Assembly: GCA_900316245.1 (NCBI GenBank)
Contig: ONCE01000002.1
Coordinates: 50,461 to 114,460 of the forward strand
Direction of reading: 5' to 3'
Length of the DNA: 64,000 bases
Source of the DNA: an uncultured Bacteroidales bacterium
Lineage (GTDB): Bacteria; Bacteroidota; Bacteroidia; Bacteroidales; UBA932
Of the stretch, positions 27,696 to 36,185 are shown piece by piece. The position numbers and the translations under genes were made by a program. A model generated the notes under the pieces. It was given only the letters and a program-made list of their open reading frames with translations. It was not told the DNA's origin and did no database searches. The number at the start of each line of letters is the position of its first letter. Position 1 is the stretch's first letter.

Positions 27696-28784
27696 TTAGA
27701 TGCCGAAATACTCCCGGTACCGGTCGTAGAGGTGACCGGCCTGCGCGTAGGCGCTTTGCGGGCTCATGAAGTGGCTGAATTCAAAGGTAATGGCCTTGTC
27801 GTAGTTGCAGCGTCCGGCGGCTTCCAGTTTCATACGGAGCTTGTCAAACTTGATGGGAAGGAAGCGGATGGGCATATCGCGGTCAAAGCTTTCGGCGTTG
27901 GTCCAGCACTGCATGCCGTATTTTTCGGCCAGCTTTTTATTGACGCTGAAGAAGGCATCCAGTTCGTCGTAGTCAATATGGCCGTCCTGGAAGGCGCAGG
28001 CGTCCACGTATTCGTGGATGCCGTCAAAAATCTCGTTCCATTCGCGCTCGTGCTGCTCTACGGACACGGCCTGGTCTCTGGTCAGGCTTCCGCTGGCGGC
28101 GTCCACCGCCTTTTTGCCGTCTATCCAGGGAGAAATGAAGGTGGGCAGGCCGCCGGAGACTTCCTTGCACTGGCGTCCCATGGTGCGGAAACTCTCGATG
28201 GCGCCCTTGGTGGCCCGGGAGATTTCTCCGGAAATGTACCAGCCGCCAAAACTCTTGTACTTGGAGCCGTAGCGTTCCCAGATCTCGTCAATGACAAATT
28301 GATTGGCTTCCACCTCGTAGCTCATATCTCCGGTGTCCCAGTATTTTCCGGAGTCGTACAGGCCCAGCCAGAACTTCATGCCGTACTTCTGGGCCAGGCG
28401 GCAGAACATGTCTATGAGGTCTACGGAAGGCATATAGCAGCCTTTCTTCAGGAGGTAAGGACTGGGGTAGGTAATGAATTTACGGTAGCCGCAGCGGATA
28501 TCGATAACGGTGTCGATGCCCATATCCTTCATATAGCGGAAGTCCCGGTCCCACTCTGCTTCTCCCCAGTTTTGATGGGGGATGTCGTGTGAAATCTCGT
28601 CCAGGAAGGTTCCGGTGATGGGCAGGGCCTTGCCTTTGGGCACAATGAGCTTGGATTCTATGGAAGGGTCCAGCTCAATTCCATACTTGTCTTTTTCAGG
28701 AGAGGGCTTGCAGGCCGATGTCAGGAGCGGTGCGGCTACAGCCGCCAGCGCTCCCTTTTTTAAAAATGAACGACGGTTTTCCAT
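27696..28784 (-). CDS. DUF4434-like glycosidase-fold protein with Tat lipoprotein signal
   Basis: The 362-residue product begins MENRRSFLKKGALAAVAAPLLTSAC: a twin-arginine motif and a lipobox (Cys25). The remainder looks like a TIM-barrel protein of the DUF4434 type, with ITGTFLDEISHDIPHQNWGEAEWDRDFRYMKDMGIDTVI near the start, FWLGLYDSGKYW, WYISGEISRA (a possible acid Glu), CAFQDGHIDYDEL and FEFSHFMSP. Such proteins are often found in glycan-use loci, but no activity is established to my knowledge. It is transcribed divergently from the AGE epimerase operon, with -7 boxes back to back at 28805-28822. Its 3' end faces the SusD-3 terminator. Confidence 0.7.
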   Translation of the reverse strand: MENRRSFLKKGALAAVAAPLLTSACKPSPEKDKYGIELDPSIESKLIVPKGKALPITGTFLDEISHDIPHQNWGEAEWDRDFRYMKDMGIDTVIDIRCGYRKFITYPSPYLLKKGCYMPSVDLIDMFCRLAQKYGMKFWLGLYDSGKYWDTGDMSYEVEANQFVIDEIWERYGSKYKSFGGWYISGEISRATKGAIESFRTMGRQCKEVSGGLPTFISPWIDGKKAVDAASGSLTRDQAVSVEQHEREWNEIFDGIHEYVDACAFQDGHIDYDELDAFFSVNKKLAEKYGMQCWTNAESFDRDMPIRFLPIKFDKLRMKLEAAGRCNYDKAITFEFSHFMSPQSAYAQAGHLYDRYREYFGI

Positions 28785-28804
28785 AAATTCTGAGGTTAAT
28801 CACA

Positions 28805-28822
28805 CAAATATAGTTAAATTTG
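28805..28822. promoter_or_regulatory. Back-to-back divergent -7 boxes
   Basis: CAAATATAGTTAAATTTG holds TATATTTG on the minus strand (28812-28805, for the DUF4434-like gene) and TAAATTTG on the plus strand (28815-28822, for the epimerase operon), separated by two bases. RNA polymerase cannot occupy both at once, so the two transcripts probably exclude each other. The same 8-2-8 layout recurs at 59346-59363. Confidence 0.55.
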
Positions 28823-28847
28823 TTAAGCTAAACTAAACTTCATAACC

Positions 28848-30038
28848 ATGAACTCATCGGAATTCGCCGCAATGGCGGAAAGATACAGAAAGGAACTCTA
28901 TGGAAGCGTCCTTCCTTTCTGGCTGGAAAACTCACAAGACAAGGAATTCGGAGGCTATTTCACCTGCCTCAACCGGGACGGAAGCGTCTTCGACACGGAT
29001 AAATTTGTCTGGTTGCAGGGCCGCGAGGTATGGATGTTCGCCATGCTTTACAACAAGGTGGAGAAGAACCCCGAGTGGCTTGCCTGTGCCCGCCAGGGAG
29101 CAGAATTCCTGGAAAAATACGGCCACGACGGCAACTTTGACTTCTATTTCTCCCTCACGCGGGAAGGAAAACCCATCATTGCCCCTTACAACATCTTCTC
29201 CAACACCTTTGCCTGTATGGGCTTTGCCCAGCTGGCCGTAGCCACCGGAGAGGAACATTGGGCCGATCTGGCCAGGAAAACCTTCCAGCGCATCCTGGAC
29301 CGCCGTTCCAATCCCAAAGGGAAGTGGCAGAAGGCCGTTCCCGGCACCCGTCCCATGAAGGACTTTGCCCTTCCCATGATCATCTGCAACATGGCCCTGG
29401 AGATAGAACCCATCATCGAGGACAAGACTCTGCTGGACAAGACCATCGAGGAGGCCCTCCACGAGGTGTTTGACGTCTTTTACCAGCCCGACCTGGGCGT
29501 GATGGTGGAAAACCTGGCCCCGGACGGCAGCCTGATTGACTGTTTTGAAGGCCGCCGCATCAACCCCGGCCACGACTTGGAGGCCCTCTGGTTCATGATG
29601 AACCTGGGCCTGCGCCTGAACCGGCCGGATATCATTGAAAAGAGCGTAGAGATTTCCCTCCGCGTGATAGAATACGGCTGGGATAAGCTGTACGGCGGCA
29701 TCTTCTACTTCATGGACCGCAAGGGATATCCCACCCAGGAACTGGAATGGGACCAGAAGCTGTGGTGGGTGCACCTGGAAAGTGCCATCTGCATGATCAA
29801 GGGTTATCAGCTCACAGGCAACGAAAAGTCCCTGGAGTGGTTCCTGCGGTTGGATAACTACCTCTGGACTCATTTCAAGGACCCGGATTACCCCGAATGG
29901 TTCGGTTATCTGAACCGCCAGGGCGGGGTGCTGCTGCCCCTGAAGGGCGGCAAGTGGAAGGGCTGCTTCCACGTGCCCCGCGGCCTGTATCAGATGGGTA
30001 CCATCCTTCAGGAAATAGCAGACAGAGATAATGAATAA
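28848..30038 (+). CDS. AGE-family N-acylglucosamine 2-epimerase
   Basis: The 396-residue product is an (alpha/alpha)6-barrel epimerase of the AGE/renin-binding-protein family. Conserved sites include WLQGREVWMF (55-64), NPGHDLEALWF with His242, and GGKWKGCFHVPRGLY with His375; these two histidines occupy the place of the catalytic pair of the family. Such enzymes interconvert GlcNAc and ManNAc, though some act on other sugars. There is no signal peptide, so it acts in the cytoplasm. It heads an operon with a membrane acyltransferase, sugar porter, FAD oxidoreductase and phosphoesterase; the next start overlaps its end by 8 nt. A role in amino-sugar use (nanE-like) is plausible, but no sialidase or NanA lyase is nearby. 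Confidence 0.88.
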   Translation: MNSSEFAAMAERYRKELYGSVLPFWLENSQDKEFGGYFTCLNRDGSVFDTDKFVWLQGREVWMFAMLYNKVEKNPEWLACARQGAEFLEKYGHDGNFDFYFSLTREGKPIIAPYNIFSNTFACMGFAQLAVATGEEHWADLARKTFQRILDRRSNPKGKWQKAVPGTRPMKDFALPMIICNMALEIEPIIEDKTLLDKTIEEALHEVFDVFYQPDLGVMVENLAPDGSLIDCFEGRRINPGHDLEALWFMMNLGLRLNRPDIIEKSVEISLRVIEYGWDKLYGGIFYFMDRKGYPTQELEWDQKLWWVHLESAICMIKGYQLTGNEKSLEWFLRLDNYLWTHFKDPDYPEWFGYLNRQGGVLLPLKGGKWKGCFHVPRGLYQMGTILQEIADRDNE

Positions 30039-31185
30039 AAGAAATCTGACCATAGACATGTTCAGAGGCCTTACCATGGTGCTCATGGTTTTTGTGAACG
30101 ACTTCTGGACCGTCCTGGACGTCCCTCATTTCCTGGAGCATTATGCCACCATGGAGGATGGGATGGGTCTTTCGGACATCATCTTCCCTATGTTCCTCTT
30201 TGCCGTGGGTATGTCCATTCCCTATGCCATAGACCGGCGTTACGAAAAGGGGCTCTCTACGGAAAGCACGCTGGGGCATATCTTCAGCCGCACGCTGGCC
30301 CTCCTTGTGATGGGAACGTTTATCTGTAACCAGGAGTCCCGGGAAATGGCTGGTTGCCGGTGGCTGTGGATTCTCCTTTTTGTGGCGGGCTTTTTCCTGG
30401 TGTGGAATCAGTACAAAGCCACTTTCAAACCTGCCAAATGGCTCAAGTGGGTGGGCGTTCTTCTTCTCATCGGCCTGGCTGTTTATTATCGTACGCCGGA
30501 TGGGGGCTATTTTGAAGCCCTTTGGTGGGGTATCCTGGGGCAAATTGGCTGGGCCTATCTTTTCTGCGCCCTGGCCTATCTGCTTTGTCGGGGCCGGGAA
30601 TGGCCGCTCTACCTGGTGTGGGTGGCCCTGTGCCTTGTCAATCTCTCCGTGGTACGCATGCGGGGTGGGGATTTTCTCATCGGCGATAATGTGGTGGGCG
30701 ATTTAACGCGGGCGCTTCATCTTGGGAACGGCAGCATTGGCATCATGGCCCTGGGCGGTATGCTCCTTACCCTGACGGAAAGAAAGCTCAAAACCGCCAA
30801 GGTGGGCATAGGCCTGGCCGCCGCGGCCGTTCTGGCCGTGCTGGGTATGGCTGCTCATCAGGGCTGGATCATTTCCAAGAACATTGGAACGCTGCCCTGG
30901 TGCTTGTTTGTATCGTCCCTCTCCGTAGCCCTTTACACCCTTCTGCGTGTTTTGGAAGGCAAAGGCTGGACGGGGTGGTTCAAACCCCTCCGGACGGCCG
31001 GCACCGCTACCCTTACCGTTTATATGATTCCTTATCTGTTTGTGGCGGGCTGGGTCCTTGTGTCACCGTCCATCCCCAGCTGGCTTTGCGGCTGGGTGGG
31101 GGTGGCCAAATGCGCGGTTTACACCGCCGTGGTCATAGGCCTGGCCTGGATCCTTACCAAACTGGGAATTAAGCTCAAGATCTGA
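30031..31185 (+). CDS. HGSNAT-like (DUF5009/COG4299) membrane acyltransferase
   Basis: The 384-residue product has about ten hydrophobic segments. The N-terminus MNKRNLTIDMFRGLTMVLMVFVND and SDIIFPMFLFAVGMSIPYAIDRR are typical of the COG4299 family related to heparan-alpha-glucosaminide N-acetyltransferase, which moves an acetyl group across a membrane onto an amino sugar. The gene overlaps the epimerase gene by 8 nt and precedes the transporter by 5 nt, so translation is probably coupled. Given its neighbours, acetylation of a glucosamine-type sugar before epimerisation is an attractive but untested idea. The true bacterial substrate of these proteins is not known to me. Confidence 0.82.
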   Translation: MNKRNLTIDMFRGLTMVLMVFVNDFWTVLDVPHFLEHYATMEDGMGLSDIIFPMFLFAVGMSIPYAIDRRYEKGLSTESTLGHIFSRTLALLVMGTFICNQESREMAGCRWLWILLFVAGFFLVWNQYKATFKPAKWLKWVGVLLLIGLAVYYRTPDGGYFEALWWGILGQIGWAYLFCALAYLLCRGREWPLYLVWVALCLVNLSVVRMRGGDFLIGDNVVGDLTRALHLGNGSIGIMALGGMLLTLTERKLKTAKVGIGLAAAAVLAVLGMAAHQGWIISKNIGTLPWCLFVSSLSVALYTLLRVLEGKGWTGWFKPLRTAGTATLTVYMIPYLFVAGWVLVSPSIPSWLCGWVGVAKCAVYTAVVIGLAWILTKLGIKLKI

Positions 31186-31190
31186 CATTT

Positions 31191-32450
31191 ATGAAAAACA
31201 AGACTGTTTCGGCCCGTATTGTCTTCCTGGCCATTGTCGCTGCCCTGGGGGGCATCCTGTTCGGGTATGACACGGCGGTCATTTCCGGCACCACCGAGGT
31301 GGTGAAGATGCAGTTTGGCCTTACTACCGGCGGCGAGGGCTGGTACGTGGGATGTGCCCTGATCGGCTCCATCGCCGGCGTGCTCATCGCCGGTATGCTG
31401 TCCGACTTCCTGGGCCGCAAGAAGACCATGCTCATATCGGCCGTGTTGTTCTCCATATCGGCCATCGGCTGTGCCTTCAGCGCAGACTTTACGCAGCTGG
31501 TCATTTACCGCATGATCGGCGGTTTCGGCATTGGCATCGTGTCCATCGTTTCGCCGGTGTATATCTCCGAGGTGTCCCCGGCAGAAGTGAGAGGGGCCAT
31601 GGTGAGCCTGTACCAGCTGTTCATCACCATCGGCTTCCTGCTGGCCTACCTGGCCAATTACCTGATCCTGAAAGGGACCACCATGGAGGATTACTGGCGT
31701 CCCATGCTGGGGGCCGAAGCCATTCCCGACCTGCTGTTCCTGGTACTCATCTTCTTCATCCCGGAGAGTCCCCGCTGGCTGCAAGTCCGCGGGCAGCGGA
31801 AAGACAACAGCGAGGCGTGGGCGGCTCTCCGTGAGCCCGGCATCCTGAAGGCCGTGCTCATTGGCAGCGCCATCGCCATCCTGGGGCAGTTCATGGGCGT
31901 GAATGCCGTACTGTACTATGGTCCCAAGATTTTTGCCGATGCCGGCTTCCCCGATCCGCTCTTTTCCACCGTACTGGTGGGGGTGGTGAATATGGTTACC
32001 ACCGTCATAGCCCTTGCCATCATTGACAAAGTAGGGCGGAAACAATTGGTGTGGTGGGGCGTAGGCGGTATGATCGTGTGCCTGCTGATGATAGGCCTGT
32101 ATTTCCTGCCTTCCACCAACCTGCCCAACTGGTTTATGCTCACCTTCTTCCTGCTGTACGTGTTCTGCACGGCCATCAGTATCAGCGCCGTGGTGTTTGT
32201 GCTGCTCAGCGAGATGTATCCCAACCGGGTTCGCGGCCTGGCCATGTCCATTGCCGGCTTTGCGCTTTGGATTGGCACCTACCTCATTGGCCAGCTCACG
32301 CCCTGGATGCTGGAGAACCTGACGCCCGCCGGCACGTTCTTCCTGTTTGCCTTTATGTGCTTCCCTTACCTCTGGATTATGTACAAGCACGTGCCGGACA
32401 CCACCGGTAAGACCCTGGAAGAGATTGAAGCCTACTGGAGCAACAAGTGA
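31191..32450 (+). CDS. MFS sugar porter (XylE/GLUT-like)
   Basis: The 419-residue product carries the sugar-porter signatures: GGILFGYDTAVISGT in TM1, DFLGRKKTM between TM2 and TM3, YRMIGGFGIGIVSIVSPVYISEVSPAEVRGAMVS, ESPRWLQVRGQ after TM6, and DKVGRKQL between TM8 and TM9. It is slightly short for the family (usually 450-490), because the central loop is reduced. It should import a monosaccharide by proton symport through the inner membrane. The gene lies within the epimerase operon, and its TGA overlaps the GTG start of the next gene. Substrate is likely the epimerase substrate or product, an inference from position. Confidence 0.9.
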   Translation: MKNKTVSARIVFLAIVAALGGILFGYDTAVISGTTEVVKMQFGLTTGGEGWYVGCALIGSIAGVLIAGMLSDFLGRKKTMLISAVLFSISAIGCAFSADFTQLVIYRMIGGFGIGIVSIVSPVYISEVSPAEVRGAMVSLYQLFITIGFLLAYLANYLILKGTTMEDYWRPMLGAEAIPDLLFLVLIFFIPESPRWLQVRGQRKDNSEAWAALREPGILKAVLIGSAIAILGQFMGVNAVLYYGPKIFADAGFPDPLFSTVLVGVVNMVTTVIALAIIDKVGRKQLVWWGVGGMIVCLLMIGLYFLPSTNLPNWFMLTFFLLYVFCTAISISAVVFVLLSEMYPNRVRGLAMSIAGFALWIGTYLIGQLTPWMLENLTPAGTFFLFAFMCFPYLWIMYKHVPDTTGKTLEEIEAYWSNK

Positions 32451-33898
32451 AGCGCTGGCCCGTCATACTGGCCCTTCTTCTGCTGGGCTGCACCCGGCAC
32501 TATGATGTGGTGGTGATAGGAGGCGGGGCCGGCGGCACATGCGCGGCCATTGAGGCGGCGCGTGGCGGAGCCCGGGTGCTGGTGGTGGAGCAGACGCCCT
32601 GGCTGGGCGGGATGCTCACATCGGCCGGCGTCAGCGCCATCGACGGGAACTATCGGCTCCGGGGCGGACTGTTTGGGGAGTTCACGGATTCCCTGGCGGC
32701 CCGCTACGGCAGCTATGAAGCGCTCAAGTCCGGCTGGGTGTCCAACATCCTCTTTAACCCGCGTGTGGGGGCACAAGTGCTCCGCAACATGGCCAATCAG
32801 GCCGGTGTGGAACTGCGGATGGGCACCTCTCTCTGTCATTCCGAGCGCCGCGGAAAGTCTCCGTGGAAACTCACCCTCAGTGACGGCACCCGCATCCATG
32901 CCCGCATTCTTATCGATGGAACGGAACTGGGAGACGTCGCGGCTGCCCTGGGTGTGGCAGAACTGAAAGACCGCGTGACGGTGCAGGACCTTACCTACGT
33001 GGCCATCGTCAAGGAATATGACCATCCGGTGGCCCCGGTAAAACCGGAAGGGTACGACCCTCAGCTGTTCCGCCACTGCTGCGATACCTGGGATAAGGAT
33101 ATGATGCTCTCCTACGGCCGCCTGCCGGACGGGCATATCATGCTCAACTGGCCCCAGAGCGGGAACGACTATTTTGCCGAATACCTGGACATGACGCCCT
33201 CGGAGCGGACCCGGGCCTACGAAGAGGCCAAACAGCGCACGCTGGGCTATCTCTATTATCTGCAGACGGAATTGGGCTACACCAAGCTGGGCGTGGCCGA
33301 TGACGTCTATCCCACGGAGGACGGTCTTCCGTTTTTCCCTTACTTCCGGGAGGCGCGGCGTATTGCCGGACGGGACACCATGACCGTGGAAGCGGCCCGT
33401 CATCCCTACGATTTTGACCTTTACACCCGCGCCATTGCCGTGGGTGACTATCCCGTGGACCACCACCACAACCAGAACCCCCGCCGGGAAGAGCTCTCGC
33501 ACCTGTGGTTTGGGAAGATCCCTTCCTTCAGCGTGCCGCTGGGCGTGGTGATTCCCGTTGAGACAGAAGATTTTTTAGTGGCCGATAAAGCCATGTCGTC
33601 CAGCTGGGAGATGAACGGTGGAACGCGCCTGCAGCCGGTTGTGATGGGTGTGGGCCAGGCGGCCGGGGCGCTGGCCGCCCGGGCTGTTGCAACCGGCCGC
33701 CATCCGCACGAAGTGCCCGCCGGCGAAGTGCAGGACATGCTGTTGGACCACGGCTGCTATCTCCTTCCTTTCCTGGATCTGAAGCCCTCCGATCCCGGTT
33801 TCCGGGAGTTGCAGGAGGCCGGCGTCCGGGGGACTGTCCGGGGTGTCGGCCGCACCGTGGGCTGGTCCAACGAAACTTGGGTTCAATTGCCAGAATGA
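32447..33898 (+). CDS. FAD-dependent oxidoreductase lipoprotein
   Basis: The 483-residue product starts at GTG 32447, overlapping the preceding TGA by 4 nt. It has a lipobox (LLLGC, Cys15) followed at once by the FAD-binding motif VVVIGGGAGGTCAAIEAARGGARVLVVEQ (21-49) with GxGxxG and terminal Glu, and LDILIDGTELGDVAA-like FAD_oxidored (PF12831) motifs at about 160-173. A C-terminal LQPVVMGVGQAAGALAARAV closes the dinucleotide fold. Members of this family are common in glycan loci and may oxidise sugars, but activity is not established. An exported flavoprotein with a lipid anchor is unusual. Residues around 126-136 (CHSERRGKSPW) derive from a palindromic repeat-like sequence (see findings). 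Confidence 0.85.
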   Translation: MKRWPVILALLLLGCTRHYDVVVIGGGAGGTCAAIEAARGGARVLVVEQTPWLGGMLTSAGVSAIDGNYRLRGGLFGEFTDSLAARYGSYEALKSGWVSNILFNPRVGAQVLRNMANQAGVELRMGTSLCHSERRGKSPWKLTLSDGTRIHARILIDGTELGDVAAALGVAELKDRVTVQDLTYVAIVKEYDHPVAPVKPEGYDPQLFRHCCDTWDKDMMLSYGRLPDGHIMLNWPQSGNDYFAEYLDMTPSERTRAYEEAKQRTLGYLYYLQTELGYTKLGVADDVYPTEDGLPFFPYFREARRIAGRDTMTVEAARHPYDFDLYTRAIAVGDYPVDHHHNQNPRREELSHLWFGKIPSFSVPLGVVIPVETEDFLVADKAMSSSWEMNGGTRLQPVVMGVGQAAGALAARAVATGRHPHEVPAGEVQDMLLDHGCYLLPFLDLKPSDPGFRELQEAGVRGTVRGVGRTVGWSNETWVQLPE

Positions 33899-33899
33899 T

Positions 33900-34967
33900 A
33901 TGAAAAGAAGAACTTTCCTCAAAGATGCCGCGTGGGCTACCGTCTTTGCCTCGGTGGCTCCGGCCCTGCCTTCCTGCTCTTCCCCGTCGGCCTCCGAATC
34001 GGCCGACCTTGAGCGCATTGCCGCCCGGCTGCCCTTCCGGGCCGACGGCACCTTTACCCTGGTGCAGTTCACGGATACGCACTACATTGCCGGAGACCCC
34101 CGCTCGGAACGGGCCCTGGCCTGTGTAAAAGACGCCATCGAGGGCGTGAAACCGGATCTGATCATTCATACTGGAGACATTGTCTTTGGCAGGCCGGATC
34201 TGGATAGCGCACGGGAGATCCTGACCCCTTTGGCCAACAGCGGGATTCCCTGGGCTGTGGCCTTGGGCAACCACGATTCCCAGTTTGGCTCCACACGCGA
34301 GGATATGTTTTCCCTTATCCGGAGCCTTCCGGGCTGCGTGAATACGGCCCCCAAGGAAGGCATCTACGGCTGCTCCAACGATGTGATTCTCCTCCAGGGA
34401 GACCAGGGGGCGGAGAGGGCTTTCTATCTCTTTGACTCCATGGATGCCGTCATCCTCAAGGGAATGGAGGAGCAGCACTGCTACGACTACATCCGCGTGA
34501 GCCAGCTCAACTGGTACAAGGCCCATAGCGAAAAGCTCCAGGCCGGGAACAACAACGTGCCGGTTCCGGCCCTGGCCTTTTTCCACATCCCGCTCCGGGA
34601 GATAGAAAGGGCTCTTTTGGAGGCCCCCAACCGCTTCCTGGTGGGCAATAACTGCGAGGAGCCTTGCCCTTCCCGGGTGAACAGCGGTCTCTTTGGCCTG
34701 TTCCTGGAAAGAGGGGACGTGCAGGCCATTGTCACCGGTCACGACCACGACTGCGACTATGTGCTCCGCGGGGAAACGGGCATTAACTTTATTTATGGCC
34801 GATTCAGCGGTTGCGATACGGTGTACAACCACCTGGGACGCAGCGGTGTCTCGCCAGAGAAGGTCTCCGGCTGCCGCGTATTCCGGTTCACAAAAGGAAA
34901 ACCCGGCTTCCGCACCTGGGTGCGTTTGCTGGGAGGAGAAGAGCAGCAGGTGGTGGATATTCAGTAA
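33900..34967 (+). CDS. Calcineurin-like metallophosphoesterase, Tat lipoprotein
   Basis: The frame extends upstream to 33843 inside the previous gene, but ATG 33900, one nt after that gene's stop, gives a Tat-type signal (MKRRTFLKDAAW) and lipobox (LPSC, Cys26); the product has 355 residues. Binuclear-metal motifs of calcineurin-like phosphoesterases occur in order: FTDTHYI (Asp, His), IIHTGDIVF (Asp), ALGNHDSQ (Asn-His), FFHIPL (His) and VTGHDHDCDY (His-x-His). These enzymes hydrolyse phosphomonoesters or diesters; members close to purple-acid-phosphatase/Dbr-like forms are frequent in Bacteroidota. It is the last gene of the epimerase operon. Substrate unknown. Confidence 0.88.
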   Translation: MKRRTFLKDAAWATVFASVAPALPSCSSPSASESADLERIAARLPFRADGTFTLVQFTDTHYIAGDPRSERALACVKDAIEGVKPDLIIHTGDIVFGRPDLDSAREILTPLANSGIPWAVALGNHDSQFGSTREDMFSLIRSLPGCVNTAPKEGIYGCSNDVILLQGDQGAERAFYLFDSMDAVILKGMEEQHCYDYIRVSQLNWYKAHSEKLQAGNNNVPVPALAFFHIPLREIERALLEAPNRFLVGNNCEEPCPSRVNSGLFGLFLERGDVQAIVTGHDHDCDYVLRGETGINFIYGRFSGCDTVYNHLGRSGVSPEKVSGCRVFRFTKGKPGFRTWVRLLGGEEQQVVDIQ

Positions 34968-34974
34968 GTTTTCC

Positions 34975-34982
34975 TATCTTTG
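34975..34982 (+). promoter_or_regulatory. Putative -7 box of the 35004 gene
   Basis: TATCTTTG fits the -7 consensus exactly and lies 21 nt upstream of the start codon, 7 nt after the previous stop. No TTTG is seen 19-21 nt upstream, so part of the expression may come from the operon. Confidence 0.5.
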
Positions 34983-35003
34983 TGTAACCGAAACTTTTAA
35001 CCC

Positions 35004-36089
35004 ATGCGTAAATTTACTTTGATTCTTCTGGCTGCCGTGGCTCTTCTGTGCGCCTGCACGCAGCAAAAAGCCGCCTTCCCCATCTATGTGTGGCAGGGCA
35101 TCAACGAGAAAACCAATATGGACGAGCTGCAGGAGCAGATGCGCTTCTGGAAGTCCCAGGGCGTTGTGGGCGTATGCCTGGAAAACAGCAACCCCGCCGT
35201 GGTGGCGGAGGCATCGGCCCGTGCCCACGCCGAAGGCCTGGAATACCACGCCTGGATTCCCTGTATGCTGCGGGCCGACAAGCCCCACGAGTGGTATGCC
35301 GTGAACCGCCTGGGCCAGAGCGCTGACGAGTATCCCGCCTATGTCTCTTATTATAAGGCACTGGATCCCCGCAACCCCAATGTCCACAAACTGCTGGTAG
35401 ACCAGATGGTGGCCATTGCCCAGATTCCGGACGTGGATTACGTGCAGCTGGACTACATCCGTTATCCGGACGTGATCCTTTCCCGCGGCCTGTGGGACAA
35501 GTACGGTCTGGTGATGGACGAGGAATACGCCCCGGCAGACTATTGCTACTGCGACGACTGCGTAGCCGCCTTCAAGGAACTCACCGGCATTGACATCAAG
35601 GCTGTGGAGGATCCTTCCAAGGTGGCCGAATGGGCCCAGTTCCGCTGCGACCAGGTTACTGACCTGGTGAACGATATCTGCGCCGCCGTCCACGCTACGG
35701 GCAAGAAGGTGAGCGCCGATGTGTTCCCCGGCCCCAAGAGCCACGCCTACTGGATGGTGCGCCAGGAGTGGAACAAGTGGGACATTGATATGGTCTTCCC
35801 TATGAACTACAACGACTTCTACCTCCAGCCCGCCGAGTGGGTAGGGGAGGTGACGGCCGAAGAAGTGGCCGCCGTTCCGGACAAGCCCGTGATGAGCGGC
35901 CTGTTCATCTGCCGCGAGTGGAAGCGCAAAGTGGAGCTGGAAGACCCCGAGCAGAGCGGTCTCATCCCGTCCGAAATGGGAACAGCCGTCAAGGGCGCCC
36001 GCGACGCCGGAGCCGCCGGCATCTGCCTCTTCACCCCTGGAAGCATGACTCCCGAGCACTGGGAAGCCCTGGCTGAAGCGTTGAAATAG
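35004..36089 (+). CDS. Glycoside hydrolase-like (GHL10/DUF187-type) lipoprotein
   Basis: The 361-residue product has a lipobox (LLCAC, Cys18). The rest resembles the family-10-like TIM-barrel proteins of Bacteroidota: FPIYVWQGINEKTNMDELQEQMRFWKSQGVVGVCLEN, EYHAWIPCMLRAD, VDYVQLDYIRYPD (a typical barrel strand with acidic residues), VSADVFPGP and a C-terminal GAAGICLFTPGSM. It contains a CYCDDCVAAF cluster that could bind metal. Substrate is unknown; enzymes of this type are thought to act on glycans. A strong stem-loop follows (36111-36167). The context between the epimerase operon and SusCD-4 supports a role in glycan breakdown. Confidence 0.72.
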   Translation: MRKFTLILLAAVALLCACTQQKAAFPIYVWQGINEKTNMDELQEQMRFWKSQGVVGVCLENSNPAVVAEASARAHAEGLEYHAWIPCMLRADKPHEWYAVNRLGQSADEYPAYVSYYKALDPRNPNVHKLLVDQMVAIAQIPDVDYVQLDYIRYPDVILSRGLWDKYGLVMDEEYAPADYCYCDDCVAAFKELTGIDIKAVEDPSKVAEWAQFRCDQVTDLVNDICAAVHATGKKVSADVFPGPKSHAYWMVRQEWNKWDIDMVFPMNYNDFYLQPAEWVGEVTAEEVAAVPDKPVMSGLFICREWKRKVELEDPEQSGLIPSEMGTAVKGARDAGAAGICLFTPGSMTPEHWEALAEALK

Positions 36090-36110
36090 GCTCAGTTACA
36101 TATAATTAAA

Positions 36111-36167
36111 TATTATCCCCCGTCCTTCCGACTTTCTAAAAAAGATAAGGAAGGGCGGGGGATATTA
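36111..36167. other. Long stem-loop between the 35004 gene and SusCD-4
   Basis: Sixteen consecutive pairs (36114-36129 with 36149-36164, one T-G wobble) enclose an A-rich 19-nt loop. There is no U tract on either strand, so it is not a standard intrinsic terminator; it may stabilise the upstream mRNA 3' end or stop antisense transcripts. Confidence 0.6.
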
Positions 36168-36185
36168 AATAATAATAAATTTTTC

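Noticed and set aside
28848-34967. A complete sialic acid catabolic operon
   Set aside because: Only the AGE epimerase and a transporter fit; there is no NanA lyase, sialidase or NanS-type esterase.
36111-36167. Intrinsic terminator of the 35004 gene
   Set aside because: No U tract follows on either strand, so it is listed as a stem-loop only.
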